DNA from: Fibrobacter succinogenes
GTDB taxonomy: Bacteria; Fibrobacterota; Fibrobacteria; Fibrobacterales; Fibrobacteraceae
Direction: 5' to 3'
DNA: 33,103 bases
Assembly: GCF_902779965.1 (NCBI RefSeq)
Contig: NZ_CACZDK010000048.1
Coordinates: forward strand, 1-33,103
The number at the start of each line of letters is the position of its first letter. Position 1 is the first letter of the stretch. A program made the position numbers and the translations under genes. Positions 17,132-26,182 of this stretch are shown one piece after another. A model generated the notes under the pieces. The model was not told where the DNA came from. It did no database searches and saw nothing but the letters and a program-made list of their open reading frames with translations.

Positions 17132-19375
17132 TTACTTGTTTGTCCAGCGGAGCGAAGCCTTCTGGGTACCTTGACGGATAACCATCGTGTAGGATCCGTT
17201 GGGGAGGCTCTTGAGGCTGATGGAGTGGCTTCCAGCACTGTAAATGTCAGATTGCTGCATCACGTTTACACCGAGAGCGTCATAAACGTCCAGCTTCACA
17301 ATGCCTGTATTCTTGGTCGTGAATTGGAGCGTCGTGCCCATCATGCTTGCCTTGAGACCGTTTGCAATCTTGTGAACCGGCTTGATGGAAGTCTGCGGAT
17401 TGATGAATGCATTGTATTCTTCAAGGTTTACCGCGGCAGATTGGTCGCCGATAATGAATGTGACTGTGCGGACAAGAGAGTCTTCTGTTGCTGTTTCAGG
17501 AGCATGAGCCGTGATTGCTACAATTGCATTCTGGTTGCCAGCGATAAAACCGGTGCCATTTTTCGTGATGTATGCAGATGTTGGCAGACCGTTGTAAGTG
17601 TAGGTAACCGGAGTTTCGCTAATAGTTGCATCCGGAAGGCCTTTATCAGAAACGGCGCCTAGAGCGATTTTTTGGTCTTTGAACATGCTATGGATACGGG
17701 GGAGCGCCTTCTTGTAGGTGATTTCGAACGTGTCTTGCATAGCACGGAACCCTGTGACGGCCGGTGCCGATGCTACGATTTTAGTCGTTCCGAATGTCTT
17801 GAAGTGCAACATCCACACTTGTTTGCCTTTTTGTGCATTAGAGCATTTGGTGGTGTTTGAACAAACGGCTTTGCTTACAGAAATGATGCTCGGGTCTAGC
17901 GATGTGAGCGTGAATTTGGAACCTTGGATGGTCTTGTCTTCCATGGTCAAGATGTAGTCGAGATTTCCGTCTCCATCGAAGTCGAGTGCTTGTGCGGTCC
18001 CTCCTGATACAGTTTTACATGAGTTAGAGTAGGTGCAGTAGAGTTCTTCGAGGTTCGTGATGCTCTGGCCTGCGATTTCTTTGATGGTCACGACAGACTG
18101 GGAACCGTCATTACCCGTAAAAATGGCAAAACCGTAATCGCTCACGATGATATCGCTGCCAGATACGGAGGCCACTTTTTCGTTGCTAGAAGTATAAGTA
18201 CAGCCGGACTTGAGAACTCCAGAAATCTTGCCGTCGGTCTGCTTTGCGGTCGTTGCCTTGAAGGAGCAACTGCCGCTCTTGCCTTTAACGAGGGAGTCGG
18301 CCCAAGAACGAGCGTTCTTGGTGAGGTAGCTCTTGATAATGTTTCCCGAGGTGGTGTAAGTGGCTGCATCGAGGGCGGCTGCAGTGATGAGTGACTTTTC
18401 ACCAGCGAAGATAGCGGACTTTTCGCTCTTCTGGTCTACATCGGAAGTCTGCTGACGCAAACTCCAGTTGCAGTTCGGAATCTGTTTCTGGTCCATGTAA
18501 GATGTCCATTCGCTTGTGGCGTTTTCGTTCGGATTGCCGTCGCCGTCAGCGTTTGTGGTACCCCATTCGCTGATGAATACAGGGTATCCAGCGTTAAGAG
18601 TTTGGTCGATTCTGCCACTAAAAGAACCTTTGGAGTGCGTGGCTGCGTAGAAATGCAGTACGTAGGCAATGTTCGTTGAATTAACTGGGTCAGAAGCGCC
18701 GTTTTGCGGGTTTTGTGACCAACTCGGGGTTCCGACGATAATCAAGTTTTGCGTGTTGTTGCGGATGGCAGAGCTAATCGTGTTGGCGTAGCCCTTGATG
18801 GCGCTCCAGTTACCACCGCTGCCATCGACTGGTTCGTTATAGATTTCGTAAATGACGTTTGGCACGTCCTTGTATTTCTTGGAAATAGTTTCGAAGAAGG
18901 TCTTTGCGAGTGACGTCTCCGAATGGGCTCTGTGGCTGTGCCAGTCGATAATGATATACACGTCGTTTTCGATAGCGGCTTTGACCATTCTATCGATTGT
19001 AGAAAGCTGACCTTCTGGGCTCTTCGCGTAAGAAGTCTGATCGTCCAACTTGTTTTTGGTGCCGCCATCGGAATCGTAGTATTCAATACCCATGGCATAA
19101 CGGAACACGTCAATTTTGAGGTTGTCTACAGCCCATGAAATGACGGTCGGGTTGTAGTAAGAAAGACCCGTTGCGTCGGACCAGAAAAGGCTTACACCAC
19201 GGAGCATGGCTTGCTGGTTGTTCTTCGCGCCAACAATCTTGTTGCCGCTCGTGTGAAGGGCTCCGTAATAAGATACTGGCCCAACTTTCTTGGGAGTTGC
19301 TGTTGATGCATCGGCTGCAAAGGCAGATATTGCCGTAGCGGCCAGGATGCTTGTCAGTAGCTTTGTCAATTTCAT
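17132..19375 (-). CDS. Secreted GH5 endoglucanase with C-terminal sorting domain
   Basis: 747 aa. A signal peptide (to about residue 20, ISAFA-ADA) leads to a GH5 catalytic domain (about 33-350): LRGVSLFWSD, IIIDWHSH (H146), acid/base E181 in YEIYNEP, HFYAATH, and nucleophile E270 in FISEWGTT. This pattern is closest to the cellulase branch of GH5, so it probably cleaves beta-1,4-glucan. Two or three beta-sandwich/Ig-like modules follow (about 380-660). The last 75 residues (LDVYDALGVNVMQQ...LPNGSYTMVIRQGTQKASLRWTNK) form a beta-rich, basic C-terminal domain as seen in Fibrobacter secreted enzymes, related in style to type IX sorting domains. The start is supported by AAAGGAAC. It is divergent from the secreted protein at 19804. 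Confidence 0.92.
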   Translation of the reverse strand: MKLTKLLTSILAATAISAFAADASTATPKKVGPVSYYGALHTSGNKIVGAKNNQQAMLRGVSLFWSDATGLSYYNPTVISWAVDNLKIDVFRYAMGIEYYDSDGGTKNKLDDQTSYAKSPEGQLSTIDRMVKAAIENDVYIIIDWHSHRAHSETSLAKTFFETISKKYKDVPNVIYEIYNEPVDGSGGNWSAIKGYANTISSAIRNNTQNLIIVGTPSWSQNPQNGASDPVNSTNIAYVLHFYAATHSKGSFSGRIDQTLNAGYPVFISEWGTTNADGDGNPNENATSEWTSYMDQKQIPNCNWSLRQQTSDVDQKSEKSAIFAGEKSLITAAALDAATYTTSGNIIKSYLTKNARSWADSLVKGKSGSCSFKATTAKQTDGKISGVLKSGCTYTSSNEKVASVSGSDIIVSDYGFAIFTGNDGSQSVVTIKEIAGQSITNLEELYCTYSNSCKTVSGGTAQALDFDGDGNLDYILTMEDKTIQGSKFTLTSLDPSIISVSKAVCSNTTKCSNAQKGKQVWMLHFKTFGTTKIVASAPAVTGFRAMQDTFEITYKKALPRIHSMFKDQKIALGAVSDKGLPDATISETPVTYTYNGLPTSAYITKNGTGFIAGNQNAIVAITAHAPETATEDSLVRTVTFIIGDQSAAVNLEEYNAFINPQTSIKPVHKIANGLKASMMGTTLQFTTKNTGIVKLDVYDALGVNVMQQSDIYSAGSHSISLKSLPNGSYTMVIRQGTQKASLRWTNK

Positions 19376-19803
19376 GAGTGTGTTCCTTTTGTTTTGACAA
19401 AAAATATTTTAATAAAGCTAAGATAGTAAACAATTTACACTAATTTTTTGTTTACCGTTGTAACACTAAGCTAATTAAGCTTTGTGTTTTGTTCACCGTC
19501 ACCCTGTTTGGTTATTGCTATATAATGTAGTTTTCTGTGCGCAAGAATGAAATACTTGTAATCGTAATAAAAAAGTTGCGTTTTCACTGTGTGACTGAAA
19601 GCACAAAACAAATTTGTAACAAAATTTGTATGTATTTTGGAAGCTTCCAAAGTATTATATTTCAATGGAAAGGGCGGTTTGTAATTAATAATGTAAATTT
19701 TTTTTTCAAACGGCTGTAGGTATGGCATTTTTGAAGAAAAAAAAATATATTGTTGTCCAAATCACCCATTTTGGGAAAAACTATTAAAAAAAGAGAGAGA
19801 ATT
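19376..19803. other. Divergent AT-rich control region between GH5 and the frameshifted gene
   Basis: 428 bp without a gene. On the minus strand it holds the GH5 promoter listed separately. An imperfect inverted repeat around ACACTAAGCT...AGCTTTGTGT (about 19461-19485) lies further upstream and could be a shared site. The right end supplies an AGAGAGAG purine tract before the ATG at 19804; no confident plus-strand promoter was found. Confidence 0.45.
19406..19433 (-). promoter_or_regulatory. Candidate GH5 promoter
   Basis: Minus-strand TTGTTT (19433-19428), a 16-base spacer and TAAAAT (19411-19406), giving a leader of about 25 nt with an AAAAGGAAC ribosome site. It uses the same TTGTTT -35 as the 6S and subtilase promoters. 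Confidence 0.5.
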
Positions 19804-20708
19804 ATGAATAAGAAACTCACAATTGCATCGGCACTTCTTGCTGCCTCTGCTGCATTTGCTTTCCAAACATGGATTGGTGCTGATGAAGGCTCCTACCGTG
19901 TTTTGACTGAAATTGGTAACAGTACCGATACCGAAGGCTATTGGTTTAGCTATAACGATAAGAATGACGGCGGTGAATCCGAGGTTGTTTGGCCGGTTAC
20001 TCCGGGTACTACCTATTCCGACGACGCTTTGGACCCGATTATTGATGAATGCAAGGGTGTTTGCGGTACAGCTTCCCTTTCCAAGGGCACCTTGACCTAT
20101 CCGGCATTTGTTGGTATCGGCTTTAACGTTGTCGGTGAAAATGCTAAGGATAAAACCAAGTCTGATCCGGGTGACGCTACTGCTTGGGGTGGTGTTTGCA
20201 TTACCTATACCTCTGATGCTAAGGCCCAACTTGAACTCGGTCTCGGTGACTTCGACACTGAAATTAAGTATGCTAACCCGTACGTTGATCTTGCCAAGGC
20301 TACTTCGCCTATGACGAAGACCATTTCTTGGTCTCAGTTTAAGCAGCCGACTTGGTACACTGACAAAAACAAGATTTCCGGTGATGAAGCTGCAGCTCAG
20401 CTCGTTGCTATTAAGTTCAAAATTCAGGGCGCTGATGGTGACTATAAGTTTAACATCTGCGCAATTGGGGTGCTATTCACTCTGTCCGTGGTGCATCCTC
20501 TGTTAAGGCTCTCCTCTCTGGCCGTACCCTCAGCTTCTCTGGCGTTAAGTCCGACGCAACTGCAGAAGTCATGAACCTCCAGGGTCAGGTTGTTGCTAAG
20601 GGTGACGCTTCTAGCGCAATGAACCTCTCTGCTCTCGATGCAGGCGTCTACATGGTTCGCGTTGCTGGCAAGTCCGTCAACTTCACCAACAAGATTGTCT
20701 TGAAGTAA
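19804..20708 (+). pseudogene. Secreted beta-sandwich (carbohydrate-binding-like) protein, frameshifted before its C-terminal domain
   Basis: The start is ATG 19804 (MNKKLTIASALLAASAAFA signal peptide), not the in-frame ATG at 19750 that would precede it with 18 unlikely residues. The frame runs to a stop at 20572-20574, but after NICAIG (about 20466) it turns into low-complexity residues. In the -1 frame from 20469 the sequence continues sensibly as GAIHSVRGASSV, then SGVKSDATAEVMNLQGQVV and DAGVYMVRVAGKS, ending KIVLK at 20708. That is a typical C-terminal sorting domain. One G is missing in the run GGGG (20467-20470). The restored protein would be about 301 aa: signal peptide, a domain resembling galactose-binding/CBM sandwiches, and a sorting tail. 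I see no canonical slippery heptamer, so mutation or sequencing error is likelier than programmed frameshifting. Confidence 0.75.
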
Positions 20709-20730
20709 TTTTCGGATCTGCAAAGATTTA

Positions 20731-20766
20731 AGAAAAGGATCGCGTGAGCGGTCCTTTTCTTTTTTA
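20731..20766 (+). terminator. Terminator after the frameshifted secreted-protein gene
   Basis: Stem AGAAAAGGATCGC (20731-20743) with GCGGTCCTTTTCT (20748-20760), one wobble, GTGA loop, then a T run to 20765. It lies just after the stop reached in the restored frame, which supports 20708 as the original gene end. Confidence 0.85.
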
Positions 20767-20904
20767 AGTTTGTTTTAAAATTATTGCTTTTGCTCACAAG
20801 TAAATTTGTTTTTCTATTTTGTAATTGCGCTAAAAGCTATATTTATATATATTACATTGGCATTTACAGACTCCGTTTTCCGGGGATATTTTAACGAGGC
20901 TTTT

Positions 20905-22338
20905 ATGACTTTCAAAAAAATCCTGTTGCCTGCTTTTATTGGCTCAGCTTTTTTCTTGGGCGCCTGTGGCGATGACGCTCCGGTTTCTCCAAATAATTTG
21001 ACTCCGAGCTCTGCTGTTGTCAATCCGTCTTTGAGCTCTTCTTCTGGAATTACACCGTTGCCGACCTCCTCTGCTCCGGTTCCTGCAAGCTCATCGGCGG
21101 CATCTGTTGTTGTAAATTATCCTCAGCTTGCGACTGGGGCAAATAGTACATATGCATTAGCCAATTATACATATTGGAAGTCTTATCATGTTTCTTCAGT
21201 AGAACAGGATATGGCTCTTTATCCGTCTATTGCGCCTGAATTTCCGCTGGTGTTTTCGGCGGCGTTCTTGCCGGCTAGTCGTGTCATTTGGTCGAACCAA
21301 TCAACGGGTTATTACAAACAGTCTTGTTCTGTAGATGATGCTGTAGATAACAAATACCGCGCTTGTACTGTATCTGAAGGTATGGGTTACGGTATGCTTT
21401 TGGCTTATTTTAATGGCGATGATGCAACGTTCAATTCCTTGTGGAATTACACGCGTGCCTTCAGGGATTATGAAGGTACAGGGCTTATGCCGTGGATTAC
21501 CTACTCGTTCCACTACTCAACTCCGGATAATTCCAGTGCAACGGATGCCGATTTGGATATTGCAACGTCCTTGATTCTTATGTATTACAAGACAGGCAAT
21601 GCAATGTACTTGCAAGATGCTTTGGTCCTTGTGAATGCCCTTTGGAATTTAGAAGTGAACCCGGCGAATTTGCTCCTTTACTCTGGTGATACAGATCTTT
21701 GGAAGGGCGCCAATCCGGCTTACAACTTGAGCTACTTCTCTCCGGTGGCGCTTAGACTCTTTGCTATTGTGGATCCGGCACATAATTGGACTGGTGTGTT
21801 GGAAGCCATGTACGCTTACATGCAGAAGGTGCAGAATGCTGGTACGGGCGTGTTCCCGGATTGGAGCAATGAGGCTGGTGTAGCTGTTAATCCGCCTAAC
21901 AATTCTGCAACTACTACCTACTGGACATTCAACAAGGAAGCTGTCCGTATTCCGTGGCGTATTGCTTGGGATTATTATTGGTATCAGGATCCTCGTGCGG
22001 CTACGATTCTCACCAAGTTGAATACGTTTATTTCGGATAAGGCTAAGGGCAATCCTGATGATAAGGCTCTTGCTGTTAACTATTCATGGAATTTGGATGT
22101 GGGTAAAGACAAAACGAACAATACCTCCGTTCCGTCAGAGTGGTATGCCGCTTGGTGCGCTACGGGTATTGCTGGCAATGCTGCATGGCTCAATGCTTGC
22201 ACTATGGGCATGAATAACACGGTTCACACGAATGGATTGCCTCTTTGGAATTCTAAATCGAGCTATTTCTCGGATATCTTGTTTACGATGTATTCGGGCT
22301 TGTTGAACGGTGCGTTCCTCCGCCCTGCCGGAATCTAG
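20905..22338 (+). CDS. GH8 endoglucanase-like lipoprotein
   Basis: 477 aa from ATG 20905; the longer frame from 20806 would bury the lipoprotein signal. The lipobox LGAC puts lipid-modified Cys at residue 21, followed by a Ser/Pro-rich linker to about residue 70 typical of surface-exposed enzymes. The catalytic domain shows the GH8 signatures: proton donor E158 in VSEGMGYGMLLA and ATDADLDIA (D214-D218) in the second signature, with WSLDVG-like NYSWNLDVG near the C-terminus. GH8 enzymes are inverting endo-glycanases acting on cellulose, xylan or chitosan; cellulase is the likeliest given the GH5 neighbour, but xylan is possible. It lies after the terminator at 20731-20766, so it is transcribed separately. 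Confidence 0.9.
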   Translation: MTFKKILLPAFIGSAFFLGACGDDAPVSPNNLTPSSAVVNPSLSSSSGITPLPTSSAPVPASSSAASVVVNYPQLATGANSTYALANYTYWKSYHVSSVEQDMALYPSIAPEFPLVFSAAFLPASRVIWSNQSTGYYKQSCSVDDAVDNKYRACTVSEGMGYGMLLAYFNGDDATFNSLWNYTRAFRDYEGTGLMPWITYSFHYSTPDNSSATDADLDIATSLILMYYKTGNAMYLQDALVLVNALWNLEVNPANLLLYSGDTDLWKGANPAYNLSYFSPVALRLFAIVDPAHNWTGVLEAMYAYMQKVQNAGTGVFPDWSNEAGVAVNPPNNSATTTYWTFNKEAVRIPWRIAWDYYWYQDPRAATILTKLNTFISDKAKGNPDDKALAVNYSWNLDVGKDKTNNTSVPSEWYAAWCATGIAGNAAWLNACTMGMNNTVHTNGLPLWNSKSSYFSDILFTMYSGLLNGAFLRPAGI

Positions 22339-22428
22339 TTTAGCAGTTCCAAGTATCTTTCTTTATCTATCGCCCTGCATCTATTGTGGGGTCGATTTTT
22401 TTTAGATGGAATTTGTATATTCTTTAAT

Positions 22429-23394
22429 ATGAAAAAGAACGCGAATACTAAGGTCTCGAAGCCTGTCAAGGCGAAAAAAGCTAAGGCCGAGACTCAAGAA
22501 AAAAATGCTGACTCGTTGCTTGTTGCAACGAAAAACGATTCGACGAATGTCCTTGCGGTAGAACCGGATAGCTCAAGTGTGGGTGGTTCTGCGAACGAAC
22601 TCCAGCTCCCGACGCCGGAGCAATTAGGTATTTCTATATCGACGGGATTGTCTGGCGCTCCGCTTAAGGTGATCGTGGGCGATACGATTGATTTTCCGGT
22701 GACGGTCTCATGGAGTGCTCAAGGCAGTGCCATTTTGGTGGTGCCTACGAGTTCTGCCAATGCGAAGGGGCTTTTGCAGTTGGGCGTTTCGCAGGAATCG
22801 AGTCGTACGGTGAAGGATGGCAAGGAACTGGCGCAGATTACGTTCAATTACAAGCTCGTTGTTCAGGATACGGGTAACTTGAATATCCCGGCGATGCGAT
22901 TTGAAATCCCGACGCCTATGGGCCAGTCGCTGGACTTGCGTAGCGATTCTGTGCCGCTGCGTGCTGACGCTCCTGTGAGTATGTTGCCGATTGTGGTTGG
23001 CGTTTTTGTCGCTTTGTGCTTGGTTTTTGCTGGTCTGTGGCGTGTGCGTCGCAGAGCAAAGGCTAAAAAGGTTCTTGAAAAATGGAAAGATGCTTTGGCT
23101 GCAATCCGTGAACACATGCTTGTTTTGAAGCAACGCGTGAATGTGGCCGATAGCCGCGAATGGCTTTTGGAACTTGAAGGCGTTTGCAAAGAATACGTGG
23201 CGCTTCGTTTTCATGTCAAGGATGCATCTTCAGTCAATCTTGATAATCTTGTGAAAGAGGGTGTGCTTGATGGCTGGGAACATCTTGTTGAAGAATTTGC
23301 TCATGCCCGCTATGGTGGCGGCATCCGCGATAGCTTTGAAAATAAGGAAACTTGGAAAATAGCCTTGTCGCTGATGGGCTTGGAAGAAGAGTGA
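22429..23394 (+). CDS. Membrane-anchored BatD-like protein
   Basis: 321 aa from ATG 22429 (MKKNANTKVSKPVKAKK). The 15 upstream in-frame residues from 22384 look non-coding. Layout: a Lys/Ala-rich, disordered N-terminus (1-60), a beta-rich extracytoplasmic-type domain (about 65-185, LKVIVGDTIDFPVTVSW...FNYKLVVQDTGNLNIPAM), one membrane segment (about 190-210, MLPIVVGVFVALCLVFAGLW) followed by positive residues, and a helical cytoplasmic domain (about 215-321). This order resembles BatD/DUF4381-type proteins that accompany MoxR ATPases. No cleavable signal peptide is visible, which is odd for an exported domain. A moxR gene lies 7.4 kb downstream on the same strand, separated by an accessory-looking block. 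Confidence 0.5.
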   Translation: MKKNANTKVSKPVKAKKAKAETQEKNADSLLVATKNDSTNVLAVEPDSSSVGGSANELQLPTPEQLGISISTGLSGAPLKVIVGDTIDFPVTVSWSAQGSAILVVPTSSANAKGLLQLGVSQESSRTVKDGKELAQITFNYKLVVQDTGNLNIPAMRFEIPTPMGQSLDLRSDSVPLRADAPVSMLPIVVGVFVALCLVFAGLWRVRRRAKAKKVLEKWKDALAAIREHMLVLKQRVNVADSREWLLELEGVCKEYVALRFHVKDASSVNLDNLVKEGVLDGWEHLVEEFAHARYGGGIRDSFENKETWKIALSLMGLEEE

Positions 23395-23655
23395 TTTAGA
23401 CGAGAGCACGGCTCTCCGAGCCTACAGACGAGAGAGGCGGCTTAGCCGCAGTGGTTAGGTACGTGTCATCCTGGAGGGCAAAGCCCGATAGGATCCATAG
23501 TGTTGTCTATTGTCATTCCCGGTAGAGACTGTCCCGGACATGTTTCGGGGCGGGAATCTCTTTTTTTGTGCATTTATTCTGAAAAATCTGATAAGCGGAT
23601 GAAATCAGCAGATAAAATGCTCTTGCATTTATCCAAAATAATCTAATTTTGAAGA
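23395..23655. repeat. Repeat-rich intergenic region after the BatD-like gene
   Basis: 261 bp with several short elements and no gene: AGACGAGAG twice (23398-23406, 23426-23434), a GAGAGC/GCTCTC hairpin near 23402-23416, the 35-nt TGTCAT hairpin repeat copy B (23464-23498), and a second TGTCATTCCCG...CGGGAATC element (23511-23560) followed by a T run that may act as a terminator. The AGACGAGAG 9-mer recurs in inverted orientation at 30655-30684. Confidence 0.6.
23464..23498 (+). repeat. TGTCAT-led hairpin repeat, copy B
   Basis: Begins TGTCATCCTGGAG. ATCCT pairs with AGGAT and GGGC with GCCC around AAA. Compared with copy A (2856-2890), T-A becomes C-G in the outer stem and C-G becomes G-C in the inner stem, so two base pairs covary. 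Confidence 0.7.
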
Positions 23656-24351
23656 ATGGTTTGGAAGTTCTATTCTGTTGTTTTGGTGTTGCTTGTATTT
23701 GTTTTGAACGGATGCTGCGTTGTTACGCGTCCTCCTTCTGCGGCAGCTTTTATGAATTCGAATGCGAAGGATCTTAGTGGAGATGTTATTGGCCTTGCGT
23801 ATTATTCTGGTGATTTGGTCCATGAAGTAATTCACGATAAAAACTTATCGGGTAATAATGATGAAAGAGATTCCTATGAGTGGCCTGCTGATTTTACATA
23901 TACTCATTTTTTCAATTACAAAAATTTTTCAGCGAGTCTTGGCCTACAGACTGTAGTGCCTTTTTTACAACTTGGTTTTGTTTCTAAATATGTTGGCGTA
24001 TTGGGGTGGATGGCTGGTCTTGGTGGAATTATGGCCATCGAACAGTTGCCTTTGAACGAAAATTGGAAAATCGGTATTGCAGAACATTTTTCTAGGAATG
24101 GTTTTGAATCAAGGCTGAAAGAAAACGACTGTGGAGGAGGATTTGGTCCTACGGGAGCTTGTATTGGGAGTCCTGATCCTATCTATTATACGGAAGTTGG
24201 TGTAGGAGCTTATCTCTCGTATAAAAGTTTTGCGATTGAATTCCGTTATGGTCGTGATATCAGTGAAAGTAGAAATCGGTTTATTTTTTATTTGAATTGG
24301 ATGTTTTCTGTTTCTAAAAAAGAAAAACAAGAAGAATGGATTTGGAGATAG
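23656..24351 (+). CDS. PPSA-family lipoprotein, paralog 1
   Basis: 231 aa, family not recognised. Lipoprotein signal with lipobox LNGC (Cys20), then the family motif PPSAAAFM (26-33). The body is rich in alternating aromatic and glycine residues, suggestive of beta strands: LQLGFVSKYVGVLGW, IEQLPLNENWKIGIAEHFSRNG, EVGVGAYLSYKSFAIEFRYGRD, NRFIFYLNWMF. The same blocks in the same order occur in the genes at 24380, 27633 and 29538. An outer-membrane lipoprotein with a small barrel or sheet is a plausible inference, nothing more. There is no clear ribosome site; a TAATTT hexamer ends about 7 bp before the ATG, hinting at a leaderless message. AT-rich compared with uvrC and the ABC operon. Confidence 0.75.
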   Translation: MVWKFYSVVLVLLVFVLNGCCVVTRPPSAAAFMNSNAKDLSGDVIGLAYYSGDLVHEVIHDKNLSGNNDERDSYEWPADFTYTHFFNYKNFSASLGLQTVVPFLQLGFVSKYVGVLGWMAGLGGIMAIEQLPLNENWKIGIAEHFSRNGFESRLKENDCGGGFGPTGACIGSPDPIYYTEVGVGAYLSYKSFAIEFRYGRDISESRNRFIFYLNWMFSVSKKEKQEEWIWR

Positions 24352-24379
24352 ATTGGCTGATTAGATTTATAGGATTGTT

Positions 24380-25027
24380 ATGTTGTATAGATGTTTTATA
24401 TTAGCTGTCGTTATGTTTGTTTTGCTTTTTGCGGGGTGTTCTAGCCATCCACCTTCTGCTGCGCAATTTATGAATGTGAAGATGAAAGAGGGTGAATTTA
24501 ATAATTCTTTTATTGTTGGTGGATCAGCTCGTGCTGGTAATATTTATAAAGAACATGTAGATGGAGAAACTATACATTGGGATAGTTATACTTGTGCGGA
24601 ATCTTATGGAAATTTCGATTTATCTCTTTTATTTAGATATAATCATTTCATCCTAGGGTTCTCTATGGAAAACCTCTCATATAGAGGCGTTGTGGGATTT
24701 GTTAGTCAGTATATCGGATTGCAAGGTTGGGTTGGGGGGGTGGATTCCTTTTTCCCTGATGATAATCCATTTTTGGGAGGCTTGATGTTGATTGAAGAAT
24801 ATCCTATACATGAAAATTTGAAAATAGGTCTAAGTGAACATATTTCAAGAAATGCGTATCATATACATTATGATTTAAAAGATATCTCATCGATTTTATA
24901 CAATGAATTTGGTATAGGAACATATTTGACTTACAAGAATTTTTCTTTTGAATTCCGTTATGGTCGTGAAATTGGTGAACCGCGAAATCGCTTTTATTTT
25001 ATGACGCACTATGCATTTTTTAATTAA
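24380..25027 (+). CDS. PPSA-family lipoprotein, paralog 2
   Basis: 215 aa. Lipobox FAGC (Cys20) and PPSAAQFM (24-31). Family blocks: VVGFVSQYIGLQGW, IEEYPIHENLKIGLSEHISRNA, EFGIGTYLTYKNFSFEFRYGRE and NRFYF near the end. It is the shortest of the four and very AT-rich. It starts 28 bp after paralog 1, so the two are probably co-transcribed. No good ribosome site is seen. Function unknown; conservation of the second half (EHxSRN, EFRYGR) points to the functional or structural core. Confidence 0.75.
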   Translation: MLYRCFILAVVMFVLLFAGCSSHPPSAAQFMNVKMKEGEFNNSFIVGGSARAGNIYKEHVDGETIHWDSYTCAESYGNFDLSLLFRYNHFILGFSMENLSYRGVVGFVSQYIGLQGWVGGVDSFFPDDNPFLGGLMLIEEYPIHENLKIGLSEHISRNAYHIHYDLKDISSILYNEFGIGTYLTYKNFSFEFRYGREIGEPRNRFYFMTHYAFFN

Positions 25028-25048
25028 TTTGAACTATAATTTAGACGT

Positions 25049-26110
25049 ATGATTATCGATAAGGAAGAGGCTAAGCAGCGTGCGGCAGGACTCGACTTGT
25101 TTCGGGTGGTGGCTGCCGTGATGGTGCTGCTGTTCCATTGCCATATCCATCACGAAAACAGTTTCGGACCGTTGACGGGTTTTGTCTCGATGGGTGCCGT
25201 GTTTATGACGGCGTTCTTTATGCTCTCGGGCTATGTGCTGTTCTTGACGTATAAGGATAAGTCGCTTGTGCAGGCTCCGGCACTCAAGAAATTTTACCTG
25301 AAACGCATTTTCGGGATTTTTCCATTGTACTTGGTTGTGGCTGTATTGTATGTCGTGACGCTGGGGCAAGAATCATCGTTCCAGAATCTGGTGCTGTTGC
25401 CGATTGAAGTGCTTGGGCTGCAAAGTGTTTTTTCGACGCTGTTCCCGGTGAGTCACAATGACGGAACTTGGTTTATTTCTTGCTTGCTGTTTGCGTATTT
25501 GGCGTTCCCGCTGATGCAAGAAATTGTAAAGCAGATGACTACTCGTACGAAGTGGATTGCTCTTGCTGTTTGTATTGCGGTTTTGTTTTGGTCGCCGCTT
25601 GTGGTGCATACGTTCAAGACGGATTCTATTTATTCCAATCCGTTTTTCCGAGGTCTTGAATTTTTCATCGGTGTGCTGTTGTGCTCATTGCCGATTCGTG
25701 CTGGAATCGCGAAAAGTCTTGCGACTTGGAAAGCTTTGATTGTTGAAGTTTTGCTTTTGGTTGCAGGGGTATCGATTGCGGTGCGGCTGAATATTTTCGT
25801 GGGCAATTACATGCTTTACGACTGGATTGTAATTCCGCTGTTTGCCTGCATGATTTTAACTCTGGCTGGACTGAAATCGCCGAGATTGCTGGGGTCTGCG
25901 TTTTTGCGTTATGCGAGTGCGGCGAGTTATGCGTTTTTCTTGGCTCAAGTGTTCAATACACAAATTGAAAATTGGCTGTTTGCTGCGTGCGGTATCCAGA
26001 ACAATGTGCTGCAAATTGCTGTATCGGTTGTGCTGTGTGCGTTTATTGCTGTTATGTTGCACGAATTTGTAGAAAAGCCGTGTGCGAGAGTGTTGAAAAA
26101 GAAATTATAA
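25049..26110 (+). CDS. Membrane O-acyltransferase, acyltransferase-3 family
   Basis: 353 aa, about ten membrane segments. The N-terminal signature GLDLFRVVAAVMVLLFHCHIHH includes the conserved catalytic-type His (H30), followed by AFFMLSGYVLFLTYKDKS and an Arg/Lys-rich first cytoplasmic loop (FYLKRIFGIFPLYL). The protein ends with the typical HEFVEKPCARVLKK segment. Members (OafA/NolL type) transfer acetyl or other acyl groups to surface polysaccharides or peptidoglycan; the acceptor here is unknown. The gene sits inside the lipoprotein block, starting 21 bp after paralog 2. A consensus TATAAT lies about 8 bp before the ATG, so it may be expressed from a leaderless message. Confidence 0.9.
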   Translation: MIIDKEEAKQRAAGLDLFRVVAAVMVLLFHCHIHHENSFGPLTGFVSMGAVFMTAFFMLSGYVLFLTYKDKSLVQAPALKKFYLKRIFGIFPLYLVVAVLYVVTLGQESSFQNLVLLPIEVLGLQSVFSTLFPVSHNDGTWFISCLLFAYLAFPLMQEIVKQMTTRTKWIALAVCIAVLFWSPLVVHTFKTDSIYSNPFFRGLEFFIGVLLCSLPIRAGIAKSLATWKALIVEVLLLVAGVSIAVRLNIFVGNYMLYDWIVIPLFACMILTLAGLKSPRLLGSAFLRYASAASYAFFLAQVFNTQIENWLFAACGIQNNVLQIAVSVVLCAFIAVMLHEFVEKPCARVLKKKL

Positions 26111-26182
26111 ATGCGACTTGTTGGAGAACTTTGTCCTTGAAATTTGTATTATTTATGGTAAACGATTTGGAAGGAGTTTTTT

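Noticed and set aside
20461-20475. Programmed -1 frameshift site
   Set aside because: The codons att-ggg-gtg do not form an X-XXY-YYZ slippery heptamer and no obvious downstream pseudoknot was seen; a lost G is simpler.
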